Notes under the pieces: model-generated
What the model was told of the DNA's origin: nothing
Databases searched by the model: none
Seen by the model: the letters and a program-made list of their open reading frames with translations, nothing else
Assembly (NCBI GenBank): GCA_032622095.1
Contig: CP136069.1
Span: 167,580,394 to 167,644,393 of the forward strand
Source of the DNA: Siphonodentalium dalli
Taxonomy: Eukaryota; Mollusca; Scaphopoda; Gadilida; Siphonodentaliidae
DNA length: 64,000 nucleotides
Direction: 5' to 3'
Translations under genes and position numbers: made by a program
Shown here: positions 54,604 to 64,000 of the stretch, in pieces
Layout of the letters: the number at the start of each line of letters is the position of its first letter
Position numbering within the stretch: position 1 is the first letter of the stretch

Positions 54604-56107
54604 TATCCTCTATAATTGTTTATTCAACATCACGTGTTGCAATCCATAAATGCGGTTCAGATTTCGATGTCCGGTTCAACATTATTATCATATGGTTCGA
54701 TAGCAGAAATACGCAGTTTGGAATGTTATACCGTACAAGTTTTACGAGTTGCTCTTGCTCAAGAATGGATAAATTTATAAACCTGATTTTTGGCGCATTA
54801 GTTAGAATTATATTTTTGCACAAGAACACACCACAAATATCGAACTGGACATCAAAAGCAGAACCGGATTGTATCGATTGCATAAACATAAGAAGTTGGT
54901 CACTGACCGACATTTGCTATTGCAGAAGAAACTAAACAAATTCTCTGGTATGGTTTATAGGACTATGCAATGCCGACTTAAAAATAAAAATTCACATAAA
55001 CATCGCATGAAGCGGTCTGACCACAAACTCGGTTATTCGGTAATTCCAAATGTATGAACTATCACCATGATATCCCGGTATATCATTGTCAGGACTGTTT
55101 GTACAAAAGGTTGTTATTCTACTATGCATAATTTTGCTATATCATTGTACTCGGACTGTATTGCAATGTAATATATCAGTACATGTACCGGTATACTGTG
55201 TGCACATTATATACATGTAGGCCTACTTTCACTTTAGTATGTGTCATAAAAGACTCATGTTGTTAAATTGAAAAAAACATGTGTGAAAACAGAGAGAATA
55301 CATGTACATGTGCCGGTACTATATACCTCTTTGTGTGCTGTACTACCGGTAATATTCATGTACATGTACTACACTACAATACGAGAAATTTTAATTGATT
55401 CTGCTGCCCTTGTGCCACAGGCCTCAAACACGCCAAACAAGTATCTGTAGCCAGGCCCACCAGTACCAGGCTACTAGTAAATGAAGTACTGAAAGTGTCA
55501 CAACATTAATCGAGCCCAATCTTAGTTATACTAGTCTCTTGTGTAGTTTGGGTTACTATTAATAAGATATTTAATGAATGTTTGGAATGTATGGTAGCAT
55601 TCTTACCTGGATCAACATATGCCATGCACAACGCTGGTCATCATATCATCACCGCTGTTGGCAGTAAACCCCGGCGGGCATCAGTAAACCGCTCATCGGG
55701 CTATAACAGTTAGAGTTTTCCATACCAGGGCTAATCTAATCAGTTAAAATTAGTAAATTTAGAGGGAATACCAACCAGTGGAAGACGTACATGTATATTC
55801 AGATATCAGTTTTCGAGAAAAACCCCATCTTAGTCGAGCGGACTTAGAATATCGGGGTAAACTTAAATGTCATTCAGCAACACTTTCACGGCAGAATATA
55901 AAAATAGTACATTATAATCACTTACAGTACATGTACATGTAGCCCAGGTGCAGTGCTAGCCTATATTATATACTACCAAAACTTTTGGTCAGTTTCTCGA
56001 TGCCTGACACTTGTAAACGCTTGAACGGGTATATAGTACATGTATGTGAATTAGAGATCTTATTAGTGACACAACACTTCACAAGAGGCTAGACATACAT
56101 TTGTAAC
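54604..56107. other. Non-coding stretch
   Basis: No gene; many TACATGTACATG words. No element ends found. Confidence 0.4.
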
Positions 56108-56109
56108 TA

Positions 56110-56271
56110 CAGTAATGCTCTAATTAATCGACTCCTTAACCACAGCAGAATTACGGGTAACTCGGGGAGAGCTTTCCGATGAATGGCAACAAGCCATATA
56201 TCCGACTAAATCCTGAAAAGTTACACATAATTCTGCTGTGGTTAAGGGGTCGATTTCTTAGGGCACTACTG
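56110..56271. mobile_element. Tc1/mariner-type MITE, third complete copy
   Basis: TA-CAGTAATGCTCTAATTAATC ... TTAGGGCACTACTG-TA, 162 bp, with internal GCTTTCCGATGAATGGCA as in the 432-bp repeat. Confidence 0.85.
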
Positions 56272-56273
56272 TA

Positions 56274-57492
56274 TCTGTTTTAGTGCACATCAAATTTATT
56301 TGTTGTCTTTCCTCTTGTAATTTGTCTTTGGTTGTGTTCGCCATTTCGATGGACAACTACATGTACTGACATCAAATGACTGAAATGAGTCAAAATGTAG
56401 CAGTGCAGCCAATTATATAGATAAACAGAATTAAATAGCATCCAAATTCCAAACGAGCATAAATGATAAAACAAACTTTATTGAGCACACTCTTAATACT
56501 AGTAATTACAGCTACAATGAAAGCACCTAATACAAATTCTAAGTTTGGTAAAACTGTCTGTATACAAAGTTTATCTGACCGTGATGAATAAAACCTATAA
56601 ATGGGATCATATACATGTACATGTATGTTAGATATCATTACATGATTATTTGAAAACACATATCCATATGGAAAACAAACTATTTTACCACTGGCCAAGT
56701 GGTCCTGCTAATATGCTATGATGCTGGTGGTCCTGCTGAATTGCTATGATGCGGGTAGTGCAATTCATAGCAATTAAGCAGGACCCAACCGCATCATAGC
56801 ACATTAGCAGGGACACTTGAACAGGGGTATATTTACAGTGTCAAATCGAATGGGCATCTTTTAACAATATTTTTGAACAATTTCCTTGAAGTGTTCGAAA
56901 ATTGAGAACTGAATTTATATTTTTTTTTATGAGGTTTCGATTGAAAAATTTCTAACTTAGCTCATCAGGATTAACAGACTACCAGTATGTTTGGTATATT
57001 TTTCTGTAATCGACACCTGCTGAGGTGGGGAAATATCATCCATTGTCGCACAGCTATATTCTCTTTCCCAACAAAGTCCATAGAACATACATGTAAAATT
57101 ACAGCTATGCTTTAATTAATCAACTCGCCTTATAAAGGTTGACCACCGGGTATTACTGCAGTATTTAGGCGTGTTCATGCGATCAACCGCAGTCAGTTAT
57201 ACCGCCGCAGAATGTGGTCCACCTCACATTTGCAGTTAGGCAGTATTTGTCATGCGATGTTTATATGAATTTTGTTTTAAAGTTGACATTGTAACCACAC
57301 CAGAATTTTTTTTTATTGTTTCAAAATGTCTAGATAGAATTCAGAATTTTTGTGGTAAAAACAATTAACTTGGTTATCACAGTTAACACATATTACTGTG
57401 GTAAGATTACCAGCGGATACCGCATGCCAACAGGGACTGCATGCTCTAATTAATTATCAGGTTTAACATGTTTATACTGGATACAGTTCATT
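56274..57492. other. Non-coding stretch with one foldback
   Basis: Inverted repeat at 56,700-56,815 (GTCCTGCTAATATGCTATGATGC-type arms, with a smaller GAATTGCTATGA/TCATAGCAATT pair inside). A partial mariner-MITE end lies near 57,105. No gene. Confidence 0.55.
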
Positions 57493-57496
57493 TTAA

Positions 57497-58393
57497 AGGT
57501 ACTCAATCCGGTTCGATGATCCCCATATAATCAGATTCCAACAACCACAACATCATACATTTGTATTTAGAAAGGCTGCTACAGTTACGGTATCAGAATT
57601 GATTAATTGCCCTAAAATAATGCTAACCACTGTCAACTAAAGTATACAATTGCCTGACATATGTTATTTATCAACATGTTGTTCTACAAAATTTGGCCTT
57701 ATTATCAACAGAAAGCCTCTTGATTTTAGAGTTATCCATCTTCATCTGAAATTTGGTCCGAGACCGTGGGCCACTATTAATTCTTGATCGTGAAAAATAG
57801 TATATTTCAAACATTGATATCTAATAACTCTGAGCTTTGATAGGTGGGTTCCTTGACTCGTACCAAATATCTTTTACCCCCAAGTCCAAATAAATAGTAA
57901 TGTGCGAGCGTTAATTCAGGGGGCCCTTAATCGGATTATGCATCTTTAAATTCAAATACAGTTTAAAGATGATTAATCCGATTAAGTGCCCCTCATTTAC
58001 TATTTAAATGTATATGGAATCGGGGGGGGGGGGGTGTAAAAATATTTTAATCAAGTCGAGGGACCCACCTACATGTATCAAAGCTCAGATTTATAAGATA
58101 TCGATTTTTGAAATTTTAATATTTATCACCATCGATACTTAATAGTGGCCCAGAAAAATTCGACGAGCCGACGGTCTCAGACCAAATTGCGGATGAAGAT
58201 GGATAACTCTAAAATGAAGAGGCTTTGTGTTGATAATAAGGCCAAACTTCGTCGAACAGCATGTTGATAAATATAACGTATCAGGCAATGTTATACTATA
58301 CATGTAGTTGACAGTGGTTAGCATTATTTTTGGGCAAAAAAATTGTTGTTGGAATCTAATTATATGGGGACCATCGAATCTGATTGAGCACCT
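57497..58393. mobile_element. Head-to-head dimer of the TTAA-type MITE (copies C and D)
   Basis: Copy C (57,497-about 57,955) and copy D (about 57,965-58,393) are inverted with respect to each other, meeting at a GATTAATCCGATTAAG-type hairpin. The dimer as a whole is flanked by TTAA (57,493-57,496 and 58,394-58,397), so it may have moved as a unit. Confidence 0.85.
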
Positions 58394-58427
58394 TTAATAG
58401 TTAGCTATATGAGTTATATACACATAA

Positions 58428-58811
58428 GGCGACACAAATTTTTAAGTCCGGTTTACGAACACCTCCTACAACTTTTTTTCCATTTCATGAATTTTTTACT
58501 TTTTTGTCCCAATTCTTTTTACACGCGTACTGATTTTCATGTGCTGTCGCATCCGGTTCTGCTTATGATCGTTTGCAGATCCATATTTTCATGTATTTCA
58601 TGACAAGAAATGTCTTGTTTGGTTCCGAATTTCATTCGAAATTATTTTTTTTCACAATTTTTGTAAAATTTATGTAAAATTTCAAGATTTACTTGATATA
58701 AATTGGGGGGACAATTTTTTTTATTTTTATTTTTTTCCCCTCCTGCATCTACTTTTTTCTCCCCACATCAGCCCACATGTTCGTAAACCAGACTTAAAAA
58801 TTGGTGTCGCC
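58428..58811. mobile_element. GGCGACACC-ended MITE, 384 bp
   Basis: TIRs GGCGACACAAATTTTTAAGT and its complement ACTTAAAAATTGGTGTCGCC, about 35 bp long, flanked by TAA on both sides (58,425-58,427 and 58,812-58,814). A 3-bp TWA duplication fits PIF/Harbinger. Partner: 49,684-50,589. Confidence 0.8.
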
Positions 58812-58814
58812 TAA

Positions 58815-60370
58815 TAGACATTTAAACTTTGAAAATTGTAGGTTTGGATGATAACTTCAATTTGTGTGATCATATCTGAACCAAATGTGGTATGTAAGTT
58901 TATCAGACCAAAATACAGGTCAAGTTCGAATATGGGTGTGCTCCGCCCATTTTTGCGAGAGTTATGGCCCTTTTTCGACTTAGAATCGTGTTAATTTCTG
59001 GTTTCCGCATCATAATTTTAGTTTGTGTGATCAAATCTGAATCAAATTTGGTATGATAGTTTATTATCCACCATTTCATGGGACACTGATTGGATTGTTC
59101 TGAAATGTAGTATCGGATTTAGGGGTCCTTGATATATTTTTCAGACAAGCTGATGCCCCAATGAAGCCACCTTTTCTCACATTTGCTGAAATAGTATCCA
59201 AAACATCAACAAGCCATTAGACTGAATTAGATAAAAATATATCACTTGGGTATGTTTAAGCTGGAAAATATTCAAAATTTGTATAATTTTCTGCTATTAT
59301 ATCTGCATAATAGCCTTTTTGCTGAATCGAGAATGCCGGTTATATTGCCGTGTGAAATCCTAGTACCAGATAACATTGGGTATGTATATAGCATACCACC
59401 TGAAAATGGCTTGAATATCACATACCAAAGCGGGGTGGGGGTGTGTGTGACACCCTCCTTGATCATAGTCTGTATTCTACAGGGTATGTTAACTGTTTCG
59501 AGTTGGTGCAATTAATGTGATTGTTTAATCTCTACCATCTGAAATCTATTTATAGCATATTTTGCTATCTGATCAATTGCTACTGATATAAAAAAGGATA
59601 AAGATGGTGTGTCTCTTTCCCAAATGTTCTGTTTACATGTACATTTGGGGGTTTATGAGTCAAATAATAACAGGCAACATGTCCTTCTAACACTAAGAAA
59701 TAATGTGTTCTTATGAACCAGGACAAAATATGACTATTTTCTGGAGCATTACAGCACATTATTACAAATCTATATTTGTAAGCAGTATGATAATGACAGG
59801 AAACATGTCCTCAGACTAAGAAATAATTTTTTGGTGTGTATTTCACATCACAGCTCATGTGTATACTCACATTAGTTTATGTCTTTCAAAGGGAGAAACC
59901 CATTTAGAAAGTTTAAATGAGACAAAACTACCTCACTGTATATGTAGTTGCAAGGTACAACATGTACATGTATTCTGGTAAATGACATTGGAACTAAAAT
60001 AATGATTTTTGTGTCCACCGGTATGTCAGGAACCGGTATACATTGCAACTACATGTACATGTAACTTGCCTAACATACCATATACATGTATGAAGAGGGA
60101 ATTTGCAAGTGTTCTTTAATCAAAATTTAACCCAACTCTTGTTGTCAGTAAGTTTTAACCCATGCAGTTTAATGAGTTTATATATTTATATATTACATGT
60201 GTTTCTATACATGTATTTTATCTTTAGTTAGTTTGTTGTCCTGGAATAAACTTGTATTGCTGCACAATCAGTTTCCTTAATGTTCTATTGTACTAAAACA
60301 ACTCCATTGATAACAATACCCCTGCATCCCATCAAAATCTACTTCATTGCCATCCTCATCATTTCACTTT
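58815..60370. other. Non-coding stretch
   Basis: No gene recognised; the longest frame (59,246-59,515) has a hydrophobic look but no supporting context. Confidence 0.4.
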
Positions 60371-61165
60371 GGTATCCCCACCCAGGTGTACCTTGGTGTT
60401 ATTCACCCAGGTGTTCATTGGCGTTTCCTACCCATGTGTACCTTGGTGTTTCCCACCCAGTTGTACCTTGGTGTTTTCTTACCCAGGTGTACGTACCTTG
60501 GTGTTTTCTTACCCAGGTGTACCTTGGTATTTTCCTGCCCAGGTGTACCTTGGTGTTTCCTTACCTGTGTGTACCTTGGGGTTTTCTAACCCAGGTGCAT
60601 CTCAATGGGAAATCCACCTGGGTAAGAAAACACCAAGGTACACCGGCGTAAGAAAACACCAAGGTACACCTGGGTTGGAAACATCAATGTACACCTGGGT
60701 GGGGAACACCCAGGTAGGAAACATCAGGGTACACCTGGGTGAATAACACCAAGGTACACCTCGGTGGGAAACACCCAGGTAGGAAACACCAGGGTACACC
60801 TGGGTGAATAACACCATGGTACACCTGGGTGGGGAAACACCCAGGTAGGAAACATCAGGGTACACCTGGGTGAATAACACCATGGTACACCTGGGTGGGG
60901 AAACACCCAGGTAGGAAACACCAGGGTACACCTGGGTGGGAAACACACAGGTAGGGTACACCTGGGTGTGGTCACCTGGGTAATTACACCCAGGTTTATC
61001 CATACCAGGGTTTTTATCCAGTTTCAGGTGGGTAAATCATGGTGGAACCCAGGTTTCGCGGGGTCTTGATGGTTGGTGGATGTCTTGGTATATAGATTTT
61101 TACCTGAGTTTCGGCCCAAAAAACCTGGGTGGATTTACCCAGGTACATTTTTATATGGGTTGTTC
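60371..61165. repeat. CCCAGGTGTACC minisatellite that reverses orientation
   Basis: 60,380-60,600 consists of about 27-bp units ACCCAGGTGTACCTTGGTGT + TTTCTT. From 60,605 to 60,990 the units run as the reverse complement (ACACCAAGGTACACCTGGGT). Then a looser CCAGGT region follows, ending GGTACATTTTTATATGGG near 61,160. Open frames on both strands rich in P, G, V, C, W and L are repeat artefacts. Confidence 0.88.
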
Positions 61166-61496
61166 GCAACGTGTTGACATTAGAATTAGCCGTCATGTTG
61201 GGCGCCATCTTGGATTTTGGTTGTCTCCTATGACCAGATGTGGATGCAAATTTTACATTTTATGTTTCTTTGTTGTATTCAATAAAAAGTAATTCCGAAC
61301 GATTTGCTTCATTCTTTGCGTTCTGGATTATAGTCATAAGTGCCGCCATTATGTGGACGTTTATGACTGTGTGGTTGTTAAGTTTGTGTTTACTAATTTT
61401 TATTAATGACACAACGTTAATTAGTTGGAAACGTTACACCAAGTATATAATAGGTTGAAATTGTTTCCACTGTTTGATTTTCCAAACAGTAATTAA

Positions 61497-62020
61497 AGGC
61501 ACGTGAGGCCTTAGTTGTCGAAAATATTCAAGGTACGGTTGGCCTTGGCGGTGGGTATGCTGTGAAAATATTTCCACCCGTCAAAAACCGCCACAAACAG
61601 AAAGAACATCAAAATGTAGACTTTGTCCGTATACAAATAAGAAATATCGCATACACAGTATGTTATTGTCATATGTTTGACCAGTGTTGTGTAAACAAAA
61701 GCTTAAAAAGTTACTTTTCTGGTGTTTGTTTATATTATGATGGTAAACATAAAGAGCGTTCTTTGTTGGTGAATTCCTGATATGGATCTAATAAAGAGCG
61801 TTTATGCCATTTGTGTGTGATTAGCCTGTAGCATTGTGCTGTCTTCTGTAACACAATCAGAATCTTGCTTAGGTAAAATATAGTAGGTCTTTATGATAAC
61901 ATGCTTTTTACGCGATGGTCATGGTATATATGAACGAAACTGTATGCGTTTTAATGTTTTTCTGTTTACGGTGTTTGGAACAAATATGAATATTTTCGAC
62001 AATTAAGGCCTCGCGTGCCT
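61497..62020. mobile_element. TTAA-flanked MITE, 524 bp, piggyBac-like
   Basis: TIRs AGGCACGTGAGGCCTTAGTT+GTCGAAAATATTCA (34 bp, two mismatches), with TTAA at 61,493-61,496 and 62,021-62,024. Different TIR sequence from the AGGTACTCAATCCG family, but same target. No transposase. Confidence 0.85.
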
Positions 62021-63500
62021 TTAAATCATCATGAGAGTCATTGAGAAAAGAGAAGTTTCGCCTGATGAATTTCGGATTCGTAAAAGTTTTCGGAACAAAG
62101 CTTTATGAGGACATCATATGTCAACTTCACGAATGTATTCACCAATAAACATAGAAGTTCTTTGATGATAATCGTATTTGCCAAATTTTAAAGAGTCAAC
62201 TGTTCACGTGAAAATCCGCACATTAACTACTTATAATAGAAAATGTTTTAGGTAGATAATCTGCTTAGAATGTCTCATTTTGAGTCGATAATGTGCTGAT
62301 AACAAGAGCATTTTATGCATAATGAGGCGATGCTAAGCAAATTATGTGCGGACAATGACACAAATAAGCCAACTCACGACTTTTCATGTGCACGCTCTTT
62401 AACACGTTTCACTGTAGCTCGCGCCGGAAAACGAAATAACGGGTATGAGTCCACTATCAGCTTCAGAATCAGATAATCACATTATGTACCTATTTCACAT
62501 TATAGGTAGATTATGTGCGTATTTGCGCGAGGATATGTTGCATCGTCAATTCAATTGAGCGGGTAATTATACATAGGCGCAACATGAAAGTCAATCAATA
62601 TCAACCTTCACTGAGATACGATTGAACTTTTCTGCCATTTTTATTTATATAAGCAAGCCGTGATATATTTAGAACGTGGTTGGCTCAATTGCAGAAAGTT
62701 GAAGTTAACAAGAGATGAATTCAATGTGAAAGTAATAAGTGAAAGTGGCTATTTAAATATGGCAAACTTTATGACACTATAGTCTGGTCGACAAAAGGTT
62801 TAAATTAGAACAAACTTGGACTAAGTTGGTTTCTATACCATTTTGAAGAGGAATATATCCTCTATAAGATATCCAAAATCCGCTAAAATCCGCTTTGTGC
62901 ATTTTTTTCTGTAATTCCATGATGGCTGCCATTTTCCTATAAGTCAGTTTGGTGCAATTATAGTGAGACAATCTTGCCATATGTATACACATGAATACAT
63001 TTCTGTGAAGCTAAGACATAACGCCACCTTTTTGTGCCAAAAACTCCCCGTCCTAGATGGCCGCCAAAATAGTGGAAATTTTCACGTTTGTTTTACTAAT
63101 GTCGTTAAGATGTGTTTCTACGGTTTGGAACTGGTTGAGAATTGTGACTTTATTTTGTATTTAGCATGCCAACTGACCATTGGAGCAATGAAATATGCCG
63201 TTCATGTGGTCCCCCCATTCCGATCACTAAAAAATTCGATTTTACAGAACACGTGATAATTGTTCACAAAAGGTCACCATTGGGATTCAAGTCATATTTC
63301 ATCAATACATATATGGAAAGAACTGTGATGAAGTGATGAATTCTATTTTTTATGGATATTCCAACTCAATGATACCAAATTTGGCTCAAAAGGGCGGCCA
63401 AAATATGTAATATGGTAAATATTGTCACAACGTGCCATGCAACCGCTTACAAGTTGTGGTTGATGCGCACAATTGACTATTCTGTCTTATATGCATTGAG
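62021..63500. other. Non-coding stretch
   Basis: Contains the dispersed repeat copy at 62,548-62,655 and two ATGGCNGCCA words (62,920 and 63,057). No gene. Confidence 0.45.
62548..62655. repeat. Dispersed repeat, copy 2 (partner at 23,876-23,982)
   Basis: Same order of words as copy 1: TCGTCAATTCAATTGAGCG, CATAGGCGCAACATGAAAGT, CAACCTTCACTGAGATACGA. Confidence 0.6.
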
Positions 63501-64000
63501 TACTAATATTTCTGATGCAGGTGGGTATGTATACAGGGAGTTATTGTATTCATGAATGATGTGAATAGTTATACAATGTGTGAATATATGGTCATGGATG
63601 TGGTGTCCAGGGTGAAATGTATAGGTATATAAGGAGTACCTGTATGGTCATGTGTCAGGTGAACATGTATACACGGAGTGGCTGTCCTGTCATTGAAGTG
63701 GTGTATGGTATAGCTAGAGTAGCTACATTGTCCACGTGTGTGTTGTTTATGTATATATGGAGTGACTGTGTTGTCATGGGTGGGATGTACATGTGTACAT
63801 TGGGTGGCTGTATTGTCATGGTTGGGTGTATTGTATGCGTGTGTTGGTTGTATGGTAACGGATGGGTGTGTTGATAAATATGGAGTGGTTGTATGGTTAT
63901 GGGCAATGTATATAAGGATTAACTGTCATGTGGACTGTTTTTATGGAGATGTAACCGCGATGTGAGTGGTCATAACTTGTGTAAACCCCGACGGGTTTTA
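63500..64000. repeat. Degenerate GT-rich minisatellite
   Basis: About 50-bp units of the type GTGGCTGTATTGTCATGG-TGGG-TGTA. It runs to about 63,930, near the window edge. Open frames on both strands are compositional artefacts. Confidence 0.65.

Noticed and set aside
59246-59515. 89-codon hydrophobic frame
   Set aside because: No homology recognised, no promoter or 3' signal, and an equally long frame lies on the opposite strand.
60280-61003. Cys/Trp-rich frames of 120-130 aa on both strands
   Set aside because: Translation of the CCCAGGTGTACC minisatellite in several frames; no start context or conservation.

Overview
The window is AT-rich, repeat-dense animal nuclear DNA, probably from a marine invertebrate such as a mollusc, brachiopod, lancelet or similar. 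Evidence: a Polinton/Maverick with metazoan-type proteins, histone-type RNA 3' signals, many MITEs and minisatellites, and a broken gene of a type I associate with Academ transposons. No host protein-coding gene, tRNA or rRNA could be supported. The phylum is an inference.

149-16,367: one end-to-end Polinton/Maverick (adintovirus-like) element of 16.2 kb. It begins AG and ends CT, is flanked by a 6-bp target duplication (GTCGAC, 143-148 and 16,368-16,373), and has terminal inverted repeats of about 0.60 kb (left) and 0.76 kb (right). The conserved block on the + strand reads: protein-primed DNA polymerase B, unknown protein, packaging ATPase, small virion-type peptides, unknown two-part protein, DDE integrase with chromodomain, two-helix membrane protein, minor (penton) capsid protein, small core-type protein, double-jelly-roll major capsid protein, adenovirus-like protease. 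POLB, INT, MCP, PRO and several small genes carry frameshifts or stops. ATPase, penton, the membrane protein and one small gene are open. The left 0.75-3.35 kb and the far right (14.8-15.4 kb) hold accessory cassettes: a shared promoter module (TGACGTCGTCA plus a CATATAAT-type TATA box), a short open frame, and a 3' stem-loop matching the metazoan histone-mRNA signal, in three of four cases with a GAAAGA-type downstream element. This is the most interesting feature of the window.

16.4-24.1 kb: non-coding DNA with degenerate AAGATGGC-type repeats, TGTA simple repeats, a 61-66 bp minisatellite inside a 1.6-kb inverted-repeat structure, and MITEs. 24,114-30,626: a 6.5-kb DNA transposon with about 580-bp terminal inverted repeats. 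Its minus-strand transposase-like gene is broken and combines a Cys/His-rich N-terminal part with a FEN/XPG-like (PIN-fold) nuclease part, which resembles Academ elements.

30.6-64 kb: no gene recognised. Contents include a hAT-like 1.29-kb element (7-bp duplication), a Mutator-like 512-bp MITE (9-bp duplication), a 7.66-kb non-coding foldback element with 9-bp duplication holding arrays of short palindromes (40,903-48,560), TTAA-flanked MITEs including a head-to-head dimer, Tc1/mariner-type MITEs, a 432-bp three-copy tandem repeat that captured half a MITE, and CCCAGGTGTACC minisatellites whose orientation flips in the middle.

Boundaries and motifs were read by eye. Family names rest on recognised motifs and architecture; no database search was run.
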